A stretch of 64,000 nucleotides of DNA from JAXLWB01 sp046328715. GTDB lineage: Bacteria; Chloroflexota; Anaerolineae; Caldilineales; Caldilineaceae. Where the stretch lies: assembly GCA_046328715.1 (NCBI GenBank), contig JAXLWB010000019.1, forward strand, positions 1 through 64,000, given 5' to 3'. A model generated the notes under the pieces. That model made no database searches. It was not told the DNA's origin and worked only from the letters and a program-made list of their open reading frames with translations. A program made the translations under genes and the position numbers. Shown one piece after another: positions 17,376-26,936 of this stretch (position 1 is the stretch's first letter; the number at the start of each line of letters is the position of its first letter).

Positions 17376-18746
17376 CAGACTCCAAAAGCACGCTAGCCCT
17401 ACAAGGCGGGACGAAAGCCTTTCCCCAAATGAGTGGCAACCCCCAGCCAAAGATCGGCATCGAAGAGTTCATGTCGATTGCCGAACGCTTCGGTTTTACA
17501 GCCGAGGCGCTGGAGCGGCTGCGGGCTGCCGTCTCCGAAGCCGACCTGGGTCCGGTCCCAACCTGGCCAAATATGCTACAGCTACCCGCCGCAAACCAAG
17601 GGCGCGGCCTATGAGGCGTTGGCGCGTGAAAAGTTTGGCGTGAAGTATGCTTTGGGCGTCAGCTCGGGGACAGCGGCGCTGCATTGTGCCATGGTCGCCG
17701 CCGGAGTTGGCCCCGGCAGCGAGGTGATCGTGCCTGCGGTCGGCTTCTATGCCACTGCCGCCTCGGTGGTTGCCGCTAAGGGTGTACCGGTTTTCTGCGA
17801 CATTGATGAGTCGCTCGGACTGGATGTCGAGAAGATCGAAGATCAGATCACACCACGCACAGTAGCGATTGCTCCCACTCATGTCATGGGCAGCATCTGC
17901 GATCTGGGGCCGATTCTGGAGATCGCCCGCAAGCACAACCTCAAGGTGATCGAAGATTGTGCGCAGTCACCGGGTGGCAAATACCGTGGACGCTATGTGG
18001 GAACGCTGGGCGACATCGGCTGTTTCAGCATCTCGGCCTACAAGATCATCGGCGGCGGCGAAGGTGGATTGGTCATCACCAACGACGACCGGCTCTGGGA
18101 GCGTATCAACCAATTTGCCGAGGCGGGTGGGTTGTGGCGACCGGATCGCTTTGCCCCGCCCCGCTACGAGGGTGAACTCTTCAACGGCCTCAACTACCGC
18201 ATGTCGGAATTGGAGGCGGCGGTGGACGTGGTGCAACTGGGCAAGTTGGACAACATCGTGCAGCGTTTTCACGCCGTTAAGTGGCGGATTCTGCGCCAAC
18301 TCCAAAGCTTCCGTGAGATCACACCACAAAAGCTCAACGACCTCGAAGGTGAGATCGGCTATCTGCTGCGCTTTTATCCCGCAACATTTGACCTCGGCGA
18401 TCAAATTGTCGAAGCCCTGCGCGCCGAGGGCATCCACTGCTGGATGCGCGGCGAGCATGCCAAACCGGACTGGCACGTCTACGCCGACATGTTCCCCATC
18501 ACGCTGAAAACGGGCACAATTGCAGCCGACCAGCCCTTCGACCAGCCGATCTATCAGCAGCGTGGTGGCCATGCGAGTTATGCCAAAGGCCAATGTCCCG
18601 TGGCGGATGACCTCTTTCTGCGCAACATCTCTATCCCGCTCAACCAGTGGTATTCGGAGCAGGATTGTGACGCCATTGCGGCAGGCATCAATAAGGTGCT
18701 GACAGCCTATTGTACGGCGGATGCACAGGCCATACCCTGGCTTTGA
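17372..18746 (+). CDS. DegT/DnrJ/EryC1-type aminotransferase, frameshifted
   Basis: PLP-dependent sugar aminotransferase family. The reading frame that starts at 17372 (4-bp overlap with the deacetylase) encodes a plausible N terminus ending ...LGPVPTW and then runs off-family; the rest of the protein, from about PPQTKGAAYEALAREKFG, is in the +1 frame to 18746. Dropping one base in the A-run at 17569-17571 joins them. The downstream part is intact: SSGTAALH for cofactor binding and FSISAYKIIGGGEGG with the Schiff-base Lys. A single indel is either a sequencing error or a recent mutation. The 3' end overlaps the convergent epimerase by 40 bases. Confidence 0.8.
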
Positions 18747-19606
18747 ACCAACTCGGCAATGCCCTGCGCCAGAGTAATCTGCGGCGTAAAGTGCAGCAGT
18801 GTCTGCATCCGCTCGATCTTCGCAACTAGATCCGCACGATAGTAAGGGATGGCGGACTCATCGGGAATCAATTCAAGATTGGCTTTTCTCCCCACCCGTT
18901 GCGCGGCCATTTCGGCAATTCCTCGAATCGAGGTAATCTCGGTTCCAGCAATGTTGAGGACGGCACTCTGTCGCAGCGCCAAGGCACGGACGGTGGCTTC
19001 GACTGCATCTGAAATGTGCAGCGGATTGAGATGTGGCTTGCCACTTCGCAACACTTGCAGCGGTTCGCCCGAAAGTGCTCGCTCCACCCAGCGTGGGATC
19101 GGGTTGGGCGTGCCGGCTCCATAGGGGAAGAAATAGCGCAACACGACTTTGTGAAAATCACCCGCAGACGCCTGCACCGCCAACTCTGCCTGTGCCTTGG
19201 TCAAGCTGTAAAGATCCATAGGATGGAAAGGATCGCTCTCTACGAAGGGACGATCGGCACAGCCGTAGACACCACCGGTTGAGGCGTGGACAAAGGTGTG
19301 TACGCCTGCCTTCTCGGCGTAGTGCAACAATCTCCAGGTCGCTTCAACATTGACACGGAAGGCTAGGCTCTCGTCGAAACGTTCAGTGTCGATCAGCGCA
19401 GCTTGGTGGATGATGGCATCAAGTTGGCTGGGAAGCTGCGCAAGTTGTAATGGCTGGCTGAGGTCTTGTGCAATGTACTCGACACCCGCAATCAATCGTG
19501 CTGGCAATTGACGAACCAACGCAACAAGCTGATGTTCGCCTGCCAACCGTTCCAGCAAATGCCGCCCGATAAAGCCATTGGCACCTGTCAATAGAATTTT
19601 CATCAC
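18707..19606 (-). CDS. NAD-dependent epimerase/dehydratase (extended SDR)
   Basis: A 299-residue nucleotide-sugar epimerase-like enzyme. MMKILLTGANGFIGRHLLE is the NAD-binding motif, FVHASTGGVYG the active-site Ser/Thr region and YSLTK (about 132-136) the catalytic Tyr/Lys. No clear ribosome-binding site precedes the double ATG. It converges on the frameshifted aminotransferase and overlaps its end. A 38-bp hairpin lies upstream. Confidence 0.87.
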   Translation of the reverse strand: MMKILLTGANGFIGRHLLERLAGEHQLVALVRQLPARLIAGVEYIAQDLSQPLQLAQLPSQLDAIIHQAALIDTERFDESLAFRVNVEATWRLLHYAEKAGVHTFVHASTGGVYGCADRPFVESDPFHPMDLYSLTKAQAELAVQASAGDFHKVVLRYFFPYGAGTPNPIPRWVERALSGEPLQVLRSGKPHLNPLHISDAVEATVRALALRQSAVLNIAGTEITSIRGIAEMAAQRVGRKANLELIPDESAIPYYRADLVAKIERMQTLLHFTPQITLAQGIAELVQSQGMACASAVQ

Positions 19607-19621
19607 TGTTCGTAATTGAGG

Positions 19622-19713
19622 GACACAGAGGACTCAGAGTATTACACGGAGAACACAGAGAAAAGCCCTCAACCGCTCTGTGTTCTCCGTGTATTCTCAG
19701 TGAACTCCGTGTC
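19622..19713. repeat. Family H hairpin with 38-39-base arms
   Basis: Left arm 19622-19660 and right arm 19676-19713 are reverse complements apart from a few bases, built from ACACGGAGAACACAGAG words, with a 15-base loop. It lies between two minus-strand genes. No T-run is present. Confidence 0.8.
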
Positions 19714-19728
19714 ATGCTTTTCTTGTTT

Positions 19729-20388
19729 TTACTCTTCGATCCACAACGCCCGCACTGGTGAGGCACACGCGCCCTTGATCTTCAGCGGCAGCGCAGTCAG
19801 TTTGCCACGTGGCTTTTGGATCTGGTGCAAGTTGACCACCGGCGCAAGCAGCAAAATATCCTGCTTGAAAAACTTGGGGAAGAAGTTCTGCGGGTCGTTG
19901 GGGCTGTCGTAGCGTGGGGTATCGCCACCCAGCAGTGACGCCTTATGATCGATGACCCAGTCGATCGATTCGGCCAGGAAATACGGTGGATTGCTCAAGT
20001 AATCGGGCAGCGTCCAGTGTTGATCCCAGCCGGTGCCGACCAAGAGTGCATCGCCGGGACGGAACATTTCACCACTTTGCGCCAGCGCTTGCTCCAGATC
20101 GGCCACAGTGATCGCATCATCCGGCCCTTTGGGAATCCAAAGCATCAGTGCATCGATCAGATAACAGCGTTCGAGTGGCACCTGGTCGATGTTGATCGTC
20201 TCACGATACATGTGCGCCCCAGTTTCGAGATAGGTGGCAGTCTGCACCGCCATACTTACCGTTTGCGAATAGACTGGATAGGCTAACCAGTCGGGCGGCG
20301 GGATCTCGGTAATACTCGGGGCAGGGTAGGGATCGGCATAGGACCACATGCCATTTTCAATCGAACCGCTGATGTCGATGACGCGCAT
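19729..20388 (-). CDS. Cyclase/kynurenine-formamidase family protein with altered metal motif
   Basis: A 219-residue protein of the cyclase family (PF04199), metal-dependent amidases or hydrolases such as kynurenine formamidase. The start MRVIDISGSIENGM follows GAGGAG. The family signature HxGTHxDxPxH is recognisable only as LETGAHMYRETI (about 64-75): the first His and the Asp are replaced. GDALLVGTGWDQHW and the late C-terminal strand LPLKIKGACASPVRALWIEE match the family, so it may bind metal differently or be non-hydrolytic. Confidence 0.75.
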   Translation of the reverse strand: MRVIDISGSIENGMWSYADPYPAPSITEIPPPDWLAYPVYSQTVSMAVQTATYLETGAHMYRETINIDQVPLERCYLIDALMLWIPKGPDDAITVADLEQALAQSGEMFRPGDALLVGTGWDQHWTLPDYLSNPPYFLAESIDWVIDHKASLLGGDTPRYDSPNDPQNFFPKFFKQDILLLAPVVNLHQIQKPRGKLTALPLKIKGACASPVRALWIEE

Positions 20389-20561
20389 TGGTTGCTCCTC
20401 TTAGCTTGGGATTGCTTGAACCTTCTTGTGATTGTACACTGTTCTGAAAACAGCGAGTTGCGAATTGTAAATTGTGAAACATGACCGGCACTGCAAAGTG
20501 CTGGTTATGTCGGCTTAGATTGAGTAGTTATAAGGAATTATACCATACGAAAGGGAATGGA

Positions 20562-21629
20562 ATGCCTGCGATTTACGCTGAAACACTTGCGACCTTACCC
20601 AACAAGGAGGAACTCTTTGCTCGGATCGGCTGGCAGATCGATCACCTGATGGCGATCGACACCCGTGGCAAAGGCATTGTTCCTGCCCTCTATGCCGCAG
20701 CAGTAGAAACGGTACGAGCGCCCCTTGCCATGAGCGCAGCGCAACGGTTACGCGCCACTGTGGCGGCTGGTGACGTTGTCGGCATCATTACAGGCTTTCC
20801 CTCGCGCTCCTTCCTGGGGCGTGGCATCACGGAAACTGATGGGCCAGTCGGCGCGCTCTATTTAGCACGCGTGTTGGAAGAGGTGTTGAATGCAGTGCCC
20901 ATCATTATTATTGATCCGGAACTACAACGCTATTGTGCGAAGCCTGCTGCCAATGCGGGTTTGCTCGTAACATCGGTTGATAAAGCTTTGCTCGCCAAAC
21001 GGGGCAAAGTCAACGCGGCCACGCTGGCCTTTTGGGATTGCCCAGTCGAGGATCACGAAGCGCGCCAAATGGCAACGCGTTTTATGCAGGAGTTACAGCC
21101 CAAAGCGTTGATCGCAGTCGAAATGCCGGGTAAAGCCAGCGATGGTTTTGCGCATACTGCGAATGGACGGGCAATTGTTGACGAGCATCTGGGCAAAGCC
21201 GATTCTTTCTTTGATCTGGCGCACCAACAAGGCGTGCTACGCATCGGTTTGGGCGATGGCGGCAATGAGTTGGGCATGGGCAACCTGCGCCAGACGCTTG
21301 CCCACATTTCGCCCATCGGGGCAACGATTGCCGCCATCGGCGAGTCGGATGTGCCTGTGGTGGGAGCCAGCTCTAACTGGGCGGCCTATGCGATTGGCGT
21401 TTGTATCGAGGCGTTGCGGGGCAGTACAGCGATCAATCGCAGCATCGACCTGGCGGGGATCATTCGCCGCTGTGCCGAGGAAGGGGCGATCGATGGCTAT
21501 AGCTCACGTCCGGAAGCCAAAGTAGATGGCACGCCGATCTCGATGAATCTTGCCCTGCTGGAAATGATGACCTGGGTGGTGGATGTGGCGTTACAAGAGG
21601 CTGGCAAAGAGTGGTTGAAGGCAGGATAG
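20562..21629 (+). CDS. D-glutamate cyclase-like (DUF4392) protein
   Basis: A 355-residue protein. The ATG at 20562 is preferred; the frame is open upstream but that part is not family-like. The C-terminal domain carries the hallmark GLGDGGNELGMGN (about 239-251) of D-glutamate cyclases, which in mammals convert D-glutamate to 5-oxo-D-proline. VVGIITGFPSRSFLGRGITETDGPVGA near residues 65-90 is also typical. It starts a plus-strand run of catabolic genes: the SelA-like enzyme follows 8 bases downstream. Function in bacteria is not established, and a role in sugar-acid or D-amino-acid metabolism is inferred. Confidence 0.8.
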   Translation: MPAIYAETLATLPNKEELFARIGWQIDHLMAIDTRGKGIVPALYAAAVETVRAPLAMSAAQRLRATVAAGDVVGIITGFPSRSFLGRGITETDGPVGALYLARVLEEVLNAVPIIIIDPELQRYCAKPAANAGLLVTSVDKALLAKRGKVNAATLAFWDCPVEDHEARQMATRFMQELQPKALIAVEMPGKASDGFAHTANGRAIVDEHLGKADSFFDLAHQQGVLRIGLGDGGNELGMGNLRQTLAHISPIGATIAAIGESDVPVVGASSNWAAYAIGVCIEALRGSTAINRSIDLAGIIRRCAEEGAIDGYSSRPEAKVDGTPISMNLALLEMMTWVVDVALQEAGKEWLKAG

Positions 21630-21637
21630 GAGTGAGC

Positions 21638-22750
21638 ATGGCGGAGAAGAGCTTTTTTGAAGCGTTAGGGCTGCGGCGGGTGGTCAATGCGGCGGGCAAG
21701 CTGACGATGTTGGGCGCATCGACGCAATCGACTGGAGTGCGGGCGGCGATGGCCGAAGGCGCGCAGAATTTTGTCGACTTAGGAGAGTTGATGGCAGTGG
21801 CAGATCGCAAAATTGCCGAAGCAACCGGAGCCGAAGGTGGCTTTATTACCTCGTGTTCGGCTGCTGGCATCGCCATTGCCACTGCGGCAGCGATCACCCG
21901 TGGCGATCTGGCGCGCACGGAGGCGCTGCCTTTTATCACAACGCCGCCCAACGAAATCATCCTACAGGCTGGACACAAAATTCATTTTGGTGCTGCTTTG
22001 ACACAAATGGTCCGCTTGGGGGGAGCGCAAATTGTTGAGATTGGCACGGTCAACCGGACGTTGCCGCATCAGTTAAGTCAGGCCATCTGCGAACGGAGCG
22101 CAGCCGTGCTCTTTGTCGTCTCCCACCATGCCTATCAGGGTGGTGCCATTTCTCTTAGCGAGGTTATACGTATTGCGCACAGCCGCAACGTACCGGTGAT
22201 TGTCGATGCCGCTGCTGAGGTGGATCTGCATAAGTATATTGCCAGCGGTGCGGATCTGGTGATCTATAGCGGTCACAAAGCACTCAATTCACCCACGGCG
22301 GGGCTGATCGCTGGACGGCGTGATCTCATCGACGCCTGTCATCAACAAAACCAAGGCATTGGACGCAGCATGAAGATTGGCAAAGAGAACATCATCGGCA
22401 CCCTGGCGGCACTCGCCGAGTATACAAACGCAGCAGCTTCCGATGAGACAAGCAACGATGCGACACGGACGGTGGCGCTCTTGAAAACGCTAGCCACCAT
22501 CCCCGGCTTACATGCCGAAGCGGTTCCGGATGTCACCCGACCGAGCATTGTTCGCGTCCGTCTGCACATTGATAAGGCAACAGCAAAACTAGATGCCCGT
22601 ACCTTAGTGACTCGTCTGGAAGCGCACTCCCCCAGCATTCGCACCCGCAACCATGCCCTCGAACAAGGCATAGTCGAAATCGACTTCCGTCCACTTGCGC
22701 CTGGCGAAGAACTGATTGTCGGCGAGGCGATCCAGTTTTATCTGGGATGA
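21638..22750 (+). CDS. SelA-like PLP-dependent enzyme (DgaE/D-glucosaminate-6-P ammonia-lyase type)
   Basis: A 370-residue fold-type I PLP protein related to selenocysteine synthase. The ATG at 21638 follows TAGGAGTGAGC. VVNAAGKLTMLGAS at the N terminus and YSGHKALNSPTAGLI (about 214-228, containing the PLP Lys) are typical of the SelA-like catabolic branch, whose characterised member DgaE splits ammonia from D-glucosaminate-6-phosphate. No tRNA-Sec or selB is near, so a role in selenocysteine synthesis is unlikely. Pairing with DUF4392 suggests a common pathway for an amino-acid-like or amino-sugar-acid substrate. Confidence 0.82.
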   Translation: MAEKSFFEALGLRRVVNAAGKLTMLGASTQSTGVRAAMAEGAQNFVDLGELMAVADRKIAEATGAEGGFITSCSAAGIAIATAAAITRGDLARTEALPFITTPPNEIILQAGHKIHFGAALTQMVRLGGAQIVEIGTVNRTLPHQLSQAICERSAAVLFVVSHHAYQGGAISLSEVIRIAHSRNVPVIVDAAAEVDLHKYIASGADLVIYSGHKALNSPTAGLIAGRRDLIDACHQQNQGIGRSMKIGKENIIGTLAALAEYTNAAASDETSNDATRTVALLKTLATIPGLHAEAVPDVTRPSIVRVRLHIDKATAKLDARTLVTRLEAHSPSIRTRNHALEQGIVEIDFRPLAPGEELIVGEAIQFYLG

Positions 22751-22976
22751 GAGGTTGAAAGAGTGAGAACTAGTCAACCTTTGGGAAACAACAGCGAATG
22801 AAGCAAGGAACGAAGTCGTTGTTGCGCATTTTTCGTTTCTTTCTCAATTCGTTGTTGTGGTATGCCTGAATAGATACAAAAAGTGGCAAAGTTGCAGAGT
22901 GGCAAAGTGGCATTCGCTTTGACATCGGCGTCATCGTTACTCATTAACCATTCACCATTAACCGTTAACCATTACC
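22751..22976. repeat. Gene-free gap with several word repeats
   Basis: Left arm AACAACAGCGAATGAAGCAA (from 22787) pairs imperfectly with the stretch TCTCAATTCGTTGTTGT (22842-22858). GTGGCAAAGTTGCAGAGTGG words follow at 22883-22911 and ACCATTCACCATTAACC words at 22946-22975. The last are the complement of AATGGTTAAT words at 25637-25676. No promoter is evident. Confidence 0.55.
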
Positions 22977-24446
22977 ATGTTTCCTCTCGTTTTAGGGTTG
23001 GACTTAGGAACCACCAATGCCAAAGCAGCGGCCTATGATCTGCATGGCAACCTGGTGGGTGAACGCATGGTTGCCTATCCCACGCACTATCCCCATCCCG
23101 ATGCAGCGGAGCAGACGATTGCCGATTGGGTGGCGGCGCTCAGTGCGGCTTGTCGTCAACTGATGGCACTGTTGGGAAAAGACAAAGACGCATTGATGGC
23201 GATTGGGCTTTCGGCGCATGGGCCGGGCGTGATTCTGATCGATGGCACAGGCAAGCCACTCTTGCCCACCAGCCCTATCTGGCAGGATCGACGTTCGTCG
23301 CCACAAGGGGAGGAACTTCTGAAGCTGCTCGGTGAAGGGTGGACAGGGTTGGGCATTGCACGCAACAGTTTTCCAGCCCAACTGAAGTGGACCATCGAGC
23401 ACTTTCCCCAACAAGCCGAACAGGCAGCCTATGCGCTTGGCATTAAGGAGTACCTGGCCTATTGGTTGACCGGCGAGATTGCCACCGAACCTTCGCAAGT
23501 GGCGGGTGGGGAGCAATGGTCACCCAAGTTGATCGAAGCGAGCGGCTGGGATGTGAGGCGGTTGGCTCCCGTACGGTCGGCCAGTGCCTTTGTAGGCAAG
23601 GTGCGTTCACAAGTGGTGAGCGAATTAGGCCTGCCCGCTGCGCTCCCTGTGATCACGGGTCTGGCAGATGGGGCGGCAGCCACCCTTTCCATGGGCGCAA
23701 TTGAAGCGAACAGTGCAGTCTTGACGCTGGCAACCAGTGGCGTGATCCGTTTTGTCTTGCCGGCGCCGGTTGAACCCTCGCTCCAACGCAGCCATGACCT
23801 TTTCTGCTGGCCCTATCTGGCTGGTCTATGGATCGTAGGAGGACACATCAAAGCCGCGGCCAGCGCACTGCACTGGTTGGCATCGTTGCAAACTTCAGCG
23901 CAGGACGAACAGGCATTGGCAAAGCTGATCGCCAACGCCCAGGAAAGCCCGGCGGGAAGTCGTGGCGTTGTCTTTCTACCCTATCTGTTAGGGCGAGGCT
24001 CCCCCCATGCTGACGAAACGGCGCAAGCTGCGTTTCTCGGCCTCTCCCTGGCTCATCAACCCTCGGATTTGACGCGAGCGGTGTTAGAAGGGGTGGCTTT
24101 TGCCTATCGGGATGTGCTCGATGACTTCCTCCAACTCAGCTACTCAGTGGCCGAGTTGCGCATCAGTGGGGGAGGTGCAAGGAGCGCATTTTGGCGACAG
24201 ATCCTGGCAGATGTCCTCCAACGTCCACTGGTCTATTACAACGCCGATTCGACCTTGGGGGTGGCATTGTTGGCGACCCTTGCCATAGGCGTTCATGCCG
24301 ATCTTTCCGTCGCCATTCAGGCGATGGTGCGCCCACAGGAAAGGGTCGATCCGGTCGAGCTACAGGTGGCTCAGTATGAGCCACACTTTCAACGATATCA
24401 AACATTCAGGGATCGGTTATATCCGATCTCCAAACCAAGGAGCTAG
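22977..24446 (+). CDS. FGGY-family carbohydrate kinase (xylulokinase-like)
   Basis: A 489-residue sugar kinase of the FGGY/ASKHA fold. GLDLGTTNAKAAAYD is the phosphate-1 motif, ITGLADGAAATLSMGAI (about 222-238) phosphate 2/adenosine region, and ISGGGARSAFWRQILADVL (about 391-409) the C-terminal FGGY signature. It phosphorylates a pentulose or related sugar or polyol with ATP. The next gene follows after 3 bases with its own AAGGAG box, so they are cotranscribed. Confidence 0.9.
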   Translation: MFPLVLGLDLGTTNAKAAAYDLHGNLVGERMVAYPTHYPHPDAAEQTIADWVAALSAACRQLMALLGKDKDALMAIGLSAHGPGVILIDGTGKPLLPTSPIWQDRRSSPQGEELLKLLGEGWTGLGIARNSFPAQLKWTIEHFPQQAEQAAYALGIKEYLAYWLTGEIATEPSQVAGGEQWSPKLIEASGWDVRRLAPVRSASAFVGKVRSQVVSELGLPAALPVITGLADGAAATLSMGAIEANSAVLTLATSGVIRFVLPAPVEPSLQRSHDLFCWPYLAGLWIVGGHIKAAASALHWLASLQTSAQDEQALAKLIANAQESPAGSRGVVFLPYLLGRGSPHADETAQAAFLGLSLAHQPSDLTRAVLEGVAFAYRDVLDDFLQLSYSVAELRISGGGARSAFWRQILADVLQRPLVYYNADSTLGVALLATLAIGVHADLSVAIQAMVRPQERVDPVELQVAQYEPHFQRYQTFRDRLYPISKPRS

Positions 24447-24449
24447 CCA

Positions 24450-25646
24450 ATGGGGAATGAAGAGAATATCCTCTCGGTACGAGAAAAGAAGACAGGTCAA
24501 GTCAAAATCACGGCCATCAAGGCCCTGCAACTCAAAGAGGGACGCACGCTAATTCGCATTGATACCGATGCGGGCGTCAGCGGCTATGGCGAATGTCACG
24601 GTAGCGGGCCTTTTGCGCGTGAGGCGATTGCCATGCTTGAAGGGCCACGGCTGCCCCATCTCGGCCTGATCGGCAAAGACCCGCTGGCGATTGAAGTCCA
24701 TTTTCACAACATGTTCTACGCCTACCCGCAGCGGGGGCGCGTTGTGCGCGTCTGGAGCGGCATCGACATTGCACTTTGGGATCTGGCCGGCAAGCTGCTC
24801 GGTCAGCCTGTCTCCAAATTGCTCGGCGGCAACTTCCGCGATGAGGTCAAACTTTACTCGCACTGCCCCAACGATGGCGGTGACTTTCTGAGCAAGGCCG
24901 AATGGCGCGATCGGGCGCAGAAGCTCAAGGACGATCCCCACGGTTTCAAAGCCTTCAAGGTAGACATCCACTCAGTACTGCGTATCCCCATGCAACAGTT
25001 TCACCCCAGCATCGGCCCCGAGGAAGCAAGACTGATTCACCGTGCCTACATCCTGGCCCGCGAAGCGCTCGGCGACGAGATCGACATCATCGTCCATTGT
25101 CACAACGAGTTGGATGTGCCCAGCGCCATCCGTGTGGCCGAAGCGGTGGAAGGGATTCAGCCGCTCTTCTACGAAGACCCGCTCGCCCCCGACTTTTCCG
25201 AGTCATGGATGGCCCTGCGCCGCACCACTCGCCTGCCGATCCTGACCGGCGAAAACATCGAACTGCCCGAGAACGCGCTGCCCTTCCTGCAAAACCAGGC
25301 AGTCGATCAGCTCCAGCCCGATCTGATCAACTCAGGCGGCATCAGTGGTGTCAAGCGCATCGCCGACCTGGCTGCGCTCTATCGCATCCCGATCTCGCTG
25401 CACAATGTCAGCGGCCTGATCCTCAACATGGCCTCGCAGCAATTTTCGGCTGCCATCTTCAACTGTCCGCTGATGGAATGCACCATGCGCGCCGATCAAT
25501 CACAATGGGCGACCCCCAACCCGATCGTGATCAAAGAGGGCAGGATGAAAATCTCCACCGCACCAGGGCTGGGCGTGGCGTTGGATCAAGAATATCTAAA
25601 GGCAAACCGGGCAGATGGGGAGCCATGGTGGGAGGATAATGGTTAA
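24450..25646 (+). CDS. Mandelate racemase/muconate lactonizing family dehydratase
   Basis: A 398-residue enolase-superfamily enzyme, likely an acid-sugar dehydratase (galactonate/gluconate dehydratase type). The N-terminal capping domain (about 18-140) includes VWSGIDIALWDLAGKLLG. The barrel has FKAFKVDIH near residue 168, metal-ligand strands IDIIVHCHNELD, PLFYEDPLAPDF and ILTGENIELPE, and SLHNVSG with a His where GlnD/MandD-type enzymes keep theirs. The first metal ligand appears as His rather than the usual Asp, a point to check. It lies between the kinase and a Gfo/Idh/MocA oxidoreductase. Confidence 0.88.
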   Translation: MGNEENILSVREKKTGQVKITAIKALQLKEGRTLIRIDTDAGVSGYGECHGSGPFAREAIAMLEGPRLPHLGLIGKDPLAIEVHFHNMFYAYPQRGRVVRVWSGIDIALWDLAGKLLGQPVSKLLGGNFRDEVKLYSHCPNDGGDFLSKAEWRDRAQKLKDDPHGFKAFKVDIHSVLRIPMQQFHPSIGPEEARLIHRAYILAREALGDEIDIIVHCHNELDVPSAIRVAEAVEGIQPLFYEDPLAPDFSESWMALRRTTRLPILTGENIELPENALPFLQNQAVDQLQPDLINSGGISGVKRIADLAALYRIPISLHNVSGLILNMASQQFSAAIFNCPLMECTMRADQSQWATPNPIVIKEGRMKISTAPGLGVALDQEYLKANRADGEPWWEDNG

Positions 25647-25676
25647 TATTGTAATGGTGAATGGTTAATTTTTAAT
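25637..25676. repeat. Family I word repeat (AATGGTTAATGG words)
   Basis: Short tandem words of the AATGGTTAAT/AATGGTGAATGG type in the gap between the dehydratase and oxidoreductase. They are the reverse complement of the words at 22946-22975. Confidence 0.5.
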
Positions 25677-25691
25677 GATGCAAAGGACTTT

Positions 25692-26936
25692 ATGAACAAC
25701 AAACCAATCAAAGTCGGCGTCATCGGCGTCGGGCGGGGACAGAGTTTTGCACGGGCAGCAGCGGTCGCCGGGATGGAGTTGGTGGCGATCTGTGACCAGT
25801 GGCAGGAAAAGCTGGCAGAGGTCGGCAAACAATTTGGCGTTGCCACCTATACCGATTACGACCGGTTTCTCGAACACGAGATGGACGCAGTGATCCTGGC
25901 CAACTATTTTCATCAGCACGCGCCCTTTGCGATCAAGGCGCTGCGGACGGGCAAACATGTGATGAGCGAGACCGCCGCCAACAAGACCCTGGCCGAGGGG
26001 GTGGCGCTCTGCCGAGCGGTGGAGGAGACAGGCAAAATCTACATGTTTGCCGAAAATTACCCCTTCACTGCCTTTAATCAGGAGATGGCACGCCTCTACC
26101 GCACAGGCGAGATCGGTCGCGTGCTTTATGCGGAGGGGGAGTATAACCACCCGATGGCCCCCGAGGAGATGATGCGCATTTCGCCTGGGCTCAACCACTG
26201 GCGCAATCAGATTCCCTCCACCTACTATTGTACCCACGCTCTCGCCCCGTTGATGTGCATCACCGACACCATGCCGGTGACCGTCAACGCCCTGACCGTG
26301 GCCTCGCCCGAAGTGACCGAGAAGATTCCGCATGTCGGCGATTCCACCTCGGTGATCCTCTGCCGCATGGACAACGGTGCCGTCTTTCGCATCTTTGGCC
26401 TCTTCACCCCCGGTCACAGCAACTGGTACCGGGTGCACGGCACGAAAGGCGCAATGGAGATCACGCGTGGCCCCGGCTACTATGGACCGGGGCAGGTGCG
26501 CGTCTGGCACGAAGAGTGGGAGTGTCCCCCCGGCGTGCCGAGCGACCGCAGCTACGTTCCCGACTTTCCTGAACATGGTGACCTGGCACGCAAAGCGGGT
26601 CACGGCGGCGGCGACTTCTGGACCAACTTCCACTTTGCCAACGCCATCCGCTCCGGCCAACAGCCCTACCTCAACGTCTACCGCGGCGTGGCCATGAGCA
26701 GCGTCGGCATCCTCGCCTGGAAGAGCGCCCTCGACGAAGGCCGCCCCTACGCCGTGCCCGACTTCGCCAACGAGGCATCCCGCAGGGCAGTCGAAAATGA
26801 TGTCTGGTCGCCCTGGCCGGAAGATGCCAGCGAAGGACAGCCGCCGCCCTCGATCCGGGGGTGGGTGCAGCCGAGTGCGGAGAGTGTGGAATATGGAAAA
26901 ACGATTTGGAGAAAGCATGGGTGGAAGGGGGAGTGA
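25692..26936 (+). CDS. Gfo/Idh/MocA family oxidoreductase
   Basis: A 414-residue NAD(P)-dependent sugar or cyclitol dehydrogenase. VGVIGVGRGQSFARAAAV is the Rossmann start and GKHVMSETAANKTLAEG (about 94-110) holds the conserved E-x-x-x-x-K-like catalytic region (EKP in relatives, here ETA). The C-terminal alpha/beta domain includes MAPEEMMRISPGLNHWR. It ends the sugar-acid run. The antisense strand is open over almost its entire length, a composition effect. Confidence 0.88.
   Translation: MNNKPIKVGVIGVGRGQSFARAAAVAGMELVAICDQWQEKLAEVGKQFGVATYTDYDRFLEHEMDAVILANYFHQHAPFAIKALRTGKHVMSETAANKTLAEGVALCRAVEETGKIYMFAENYPFTAFNQEMARLYRTGEIGRVLYAEGEYNHPMAPEEMMRISPGLNHWRNQIPSTYYCTHALAPLMCITDTMPVTVNALTVASPEVTEKIPHVGDSTSVILCRMDNGAVFRIFGLFTPGHSNWYRVHGTKGAMEITRGPGYYGPGQVRVWHEEWECPPGVPSDRSYVPDFPEHGDLARKAGHGGGDFWTNFHFANAIRSGQQPYLNVYRGVAMSSVGILAWKSALDEGRPYAVPDFANEASRRAVENDVWSPWPEDASEGQPPPSIRGWVQPSAESVEYGKTIWRKHGWKGE

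Noticed and set aside
17569..17571. Programmed +1 frameshift in the aminotransferase
   Set aside because: No slippery codon with a stop, stimulatory structure or family precedent; a simple indel explains it.
21638..22750. Selenocysteine synthase SelA
   Set aside because: No selB, selD or tRNA-Sec nearby and the protein is shorter, with features of the catabolic SelA-like branch.
25665..26918. Long minus-strand open frame of 417 codons
   Set aside because: It is antisense to an intact Gfo/Idh/MocA gene, shows no family motifs and reflects codon composition.
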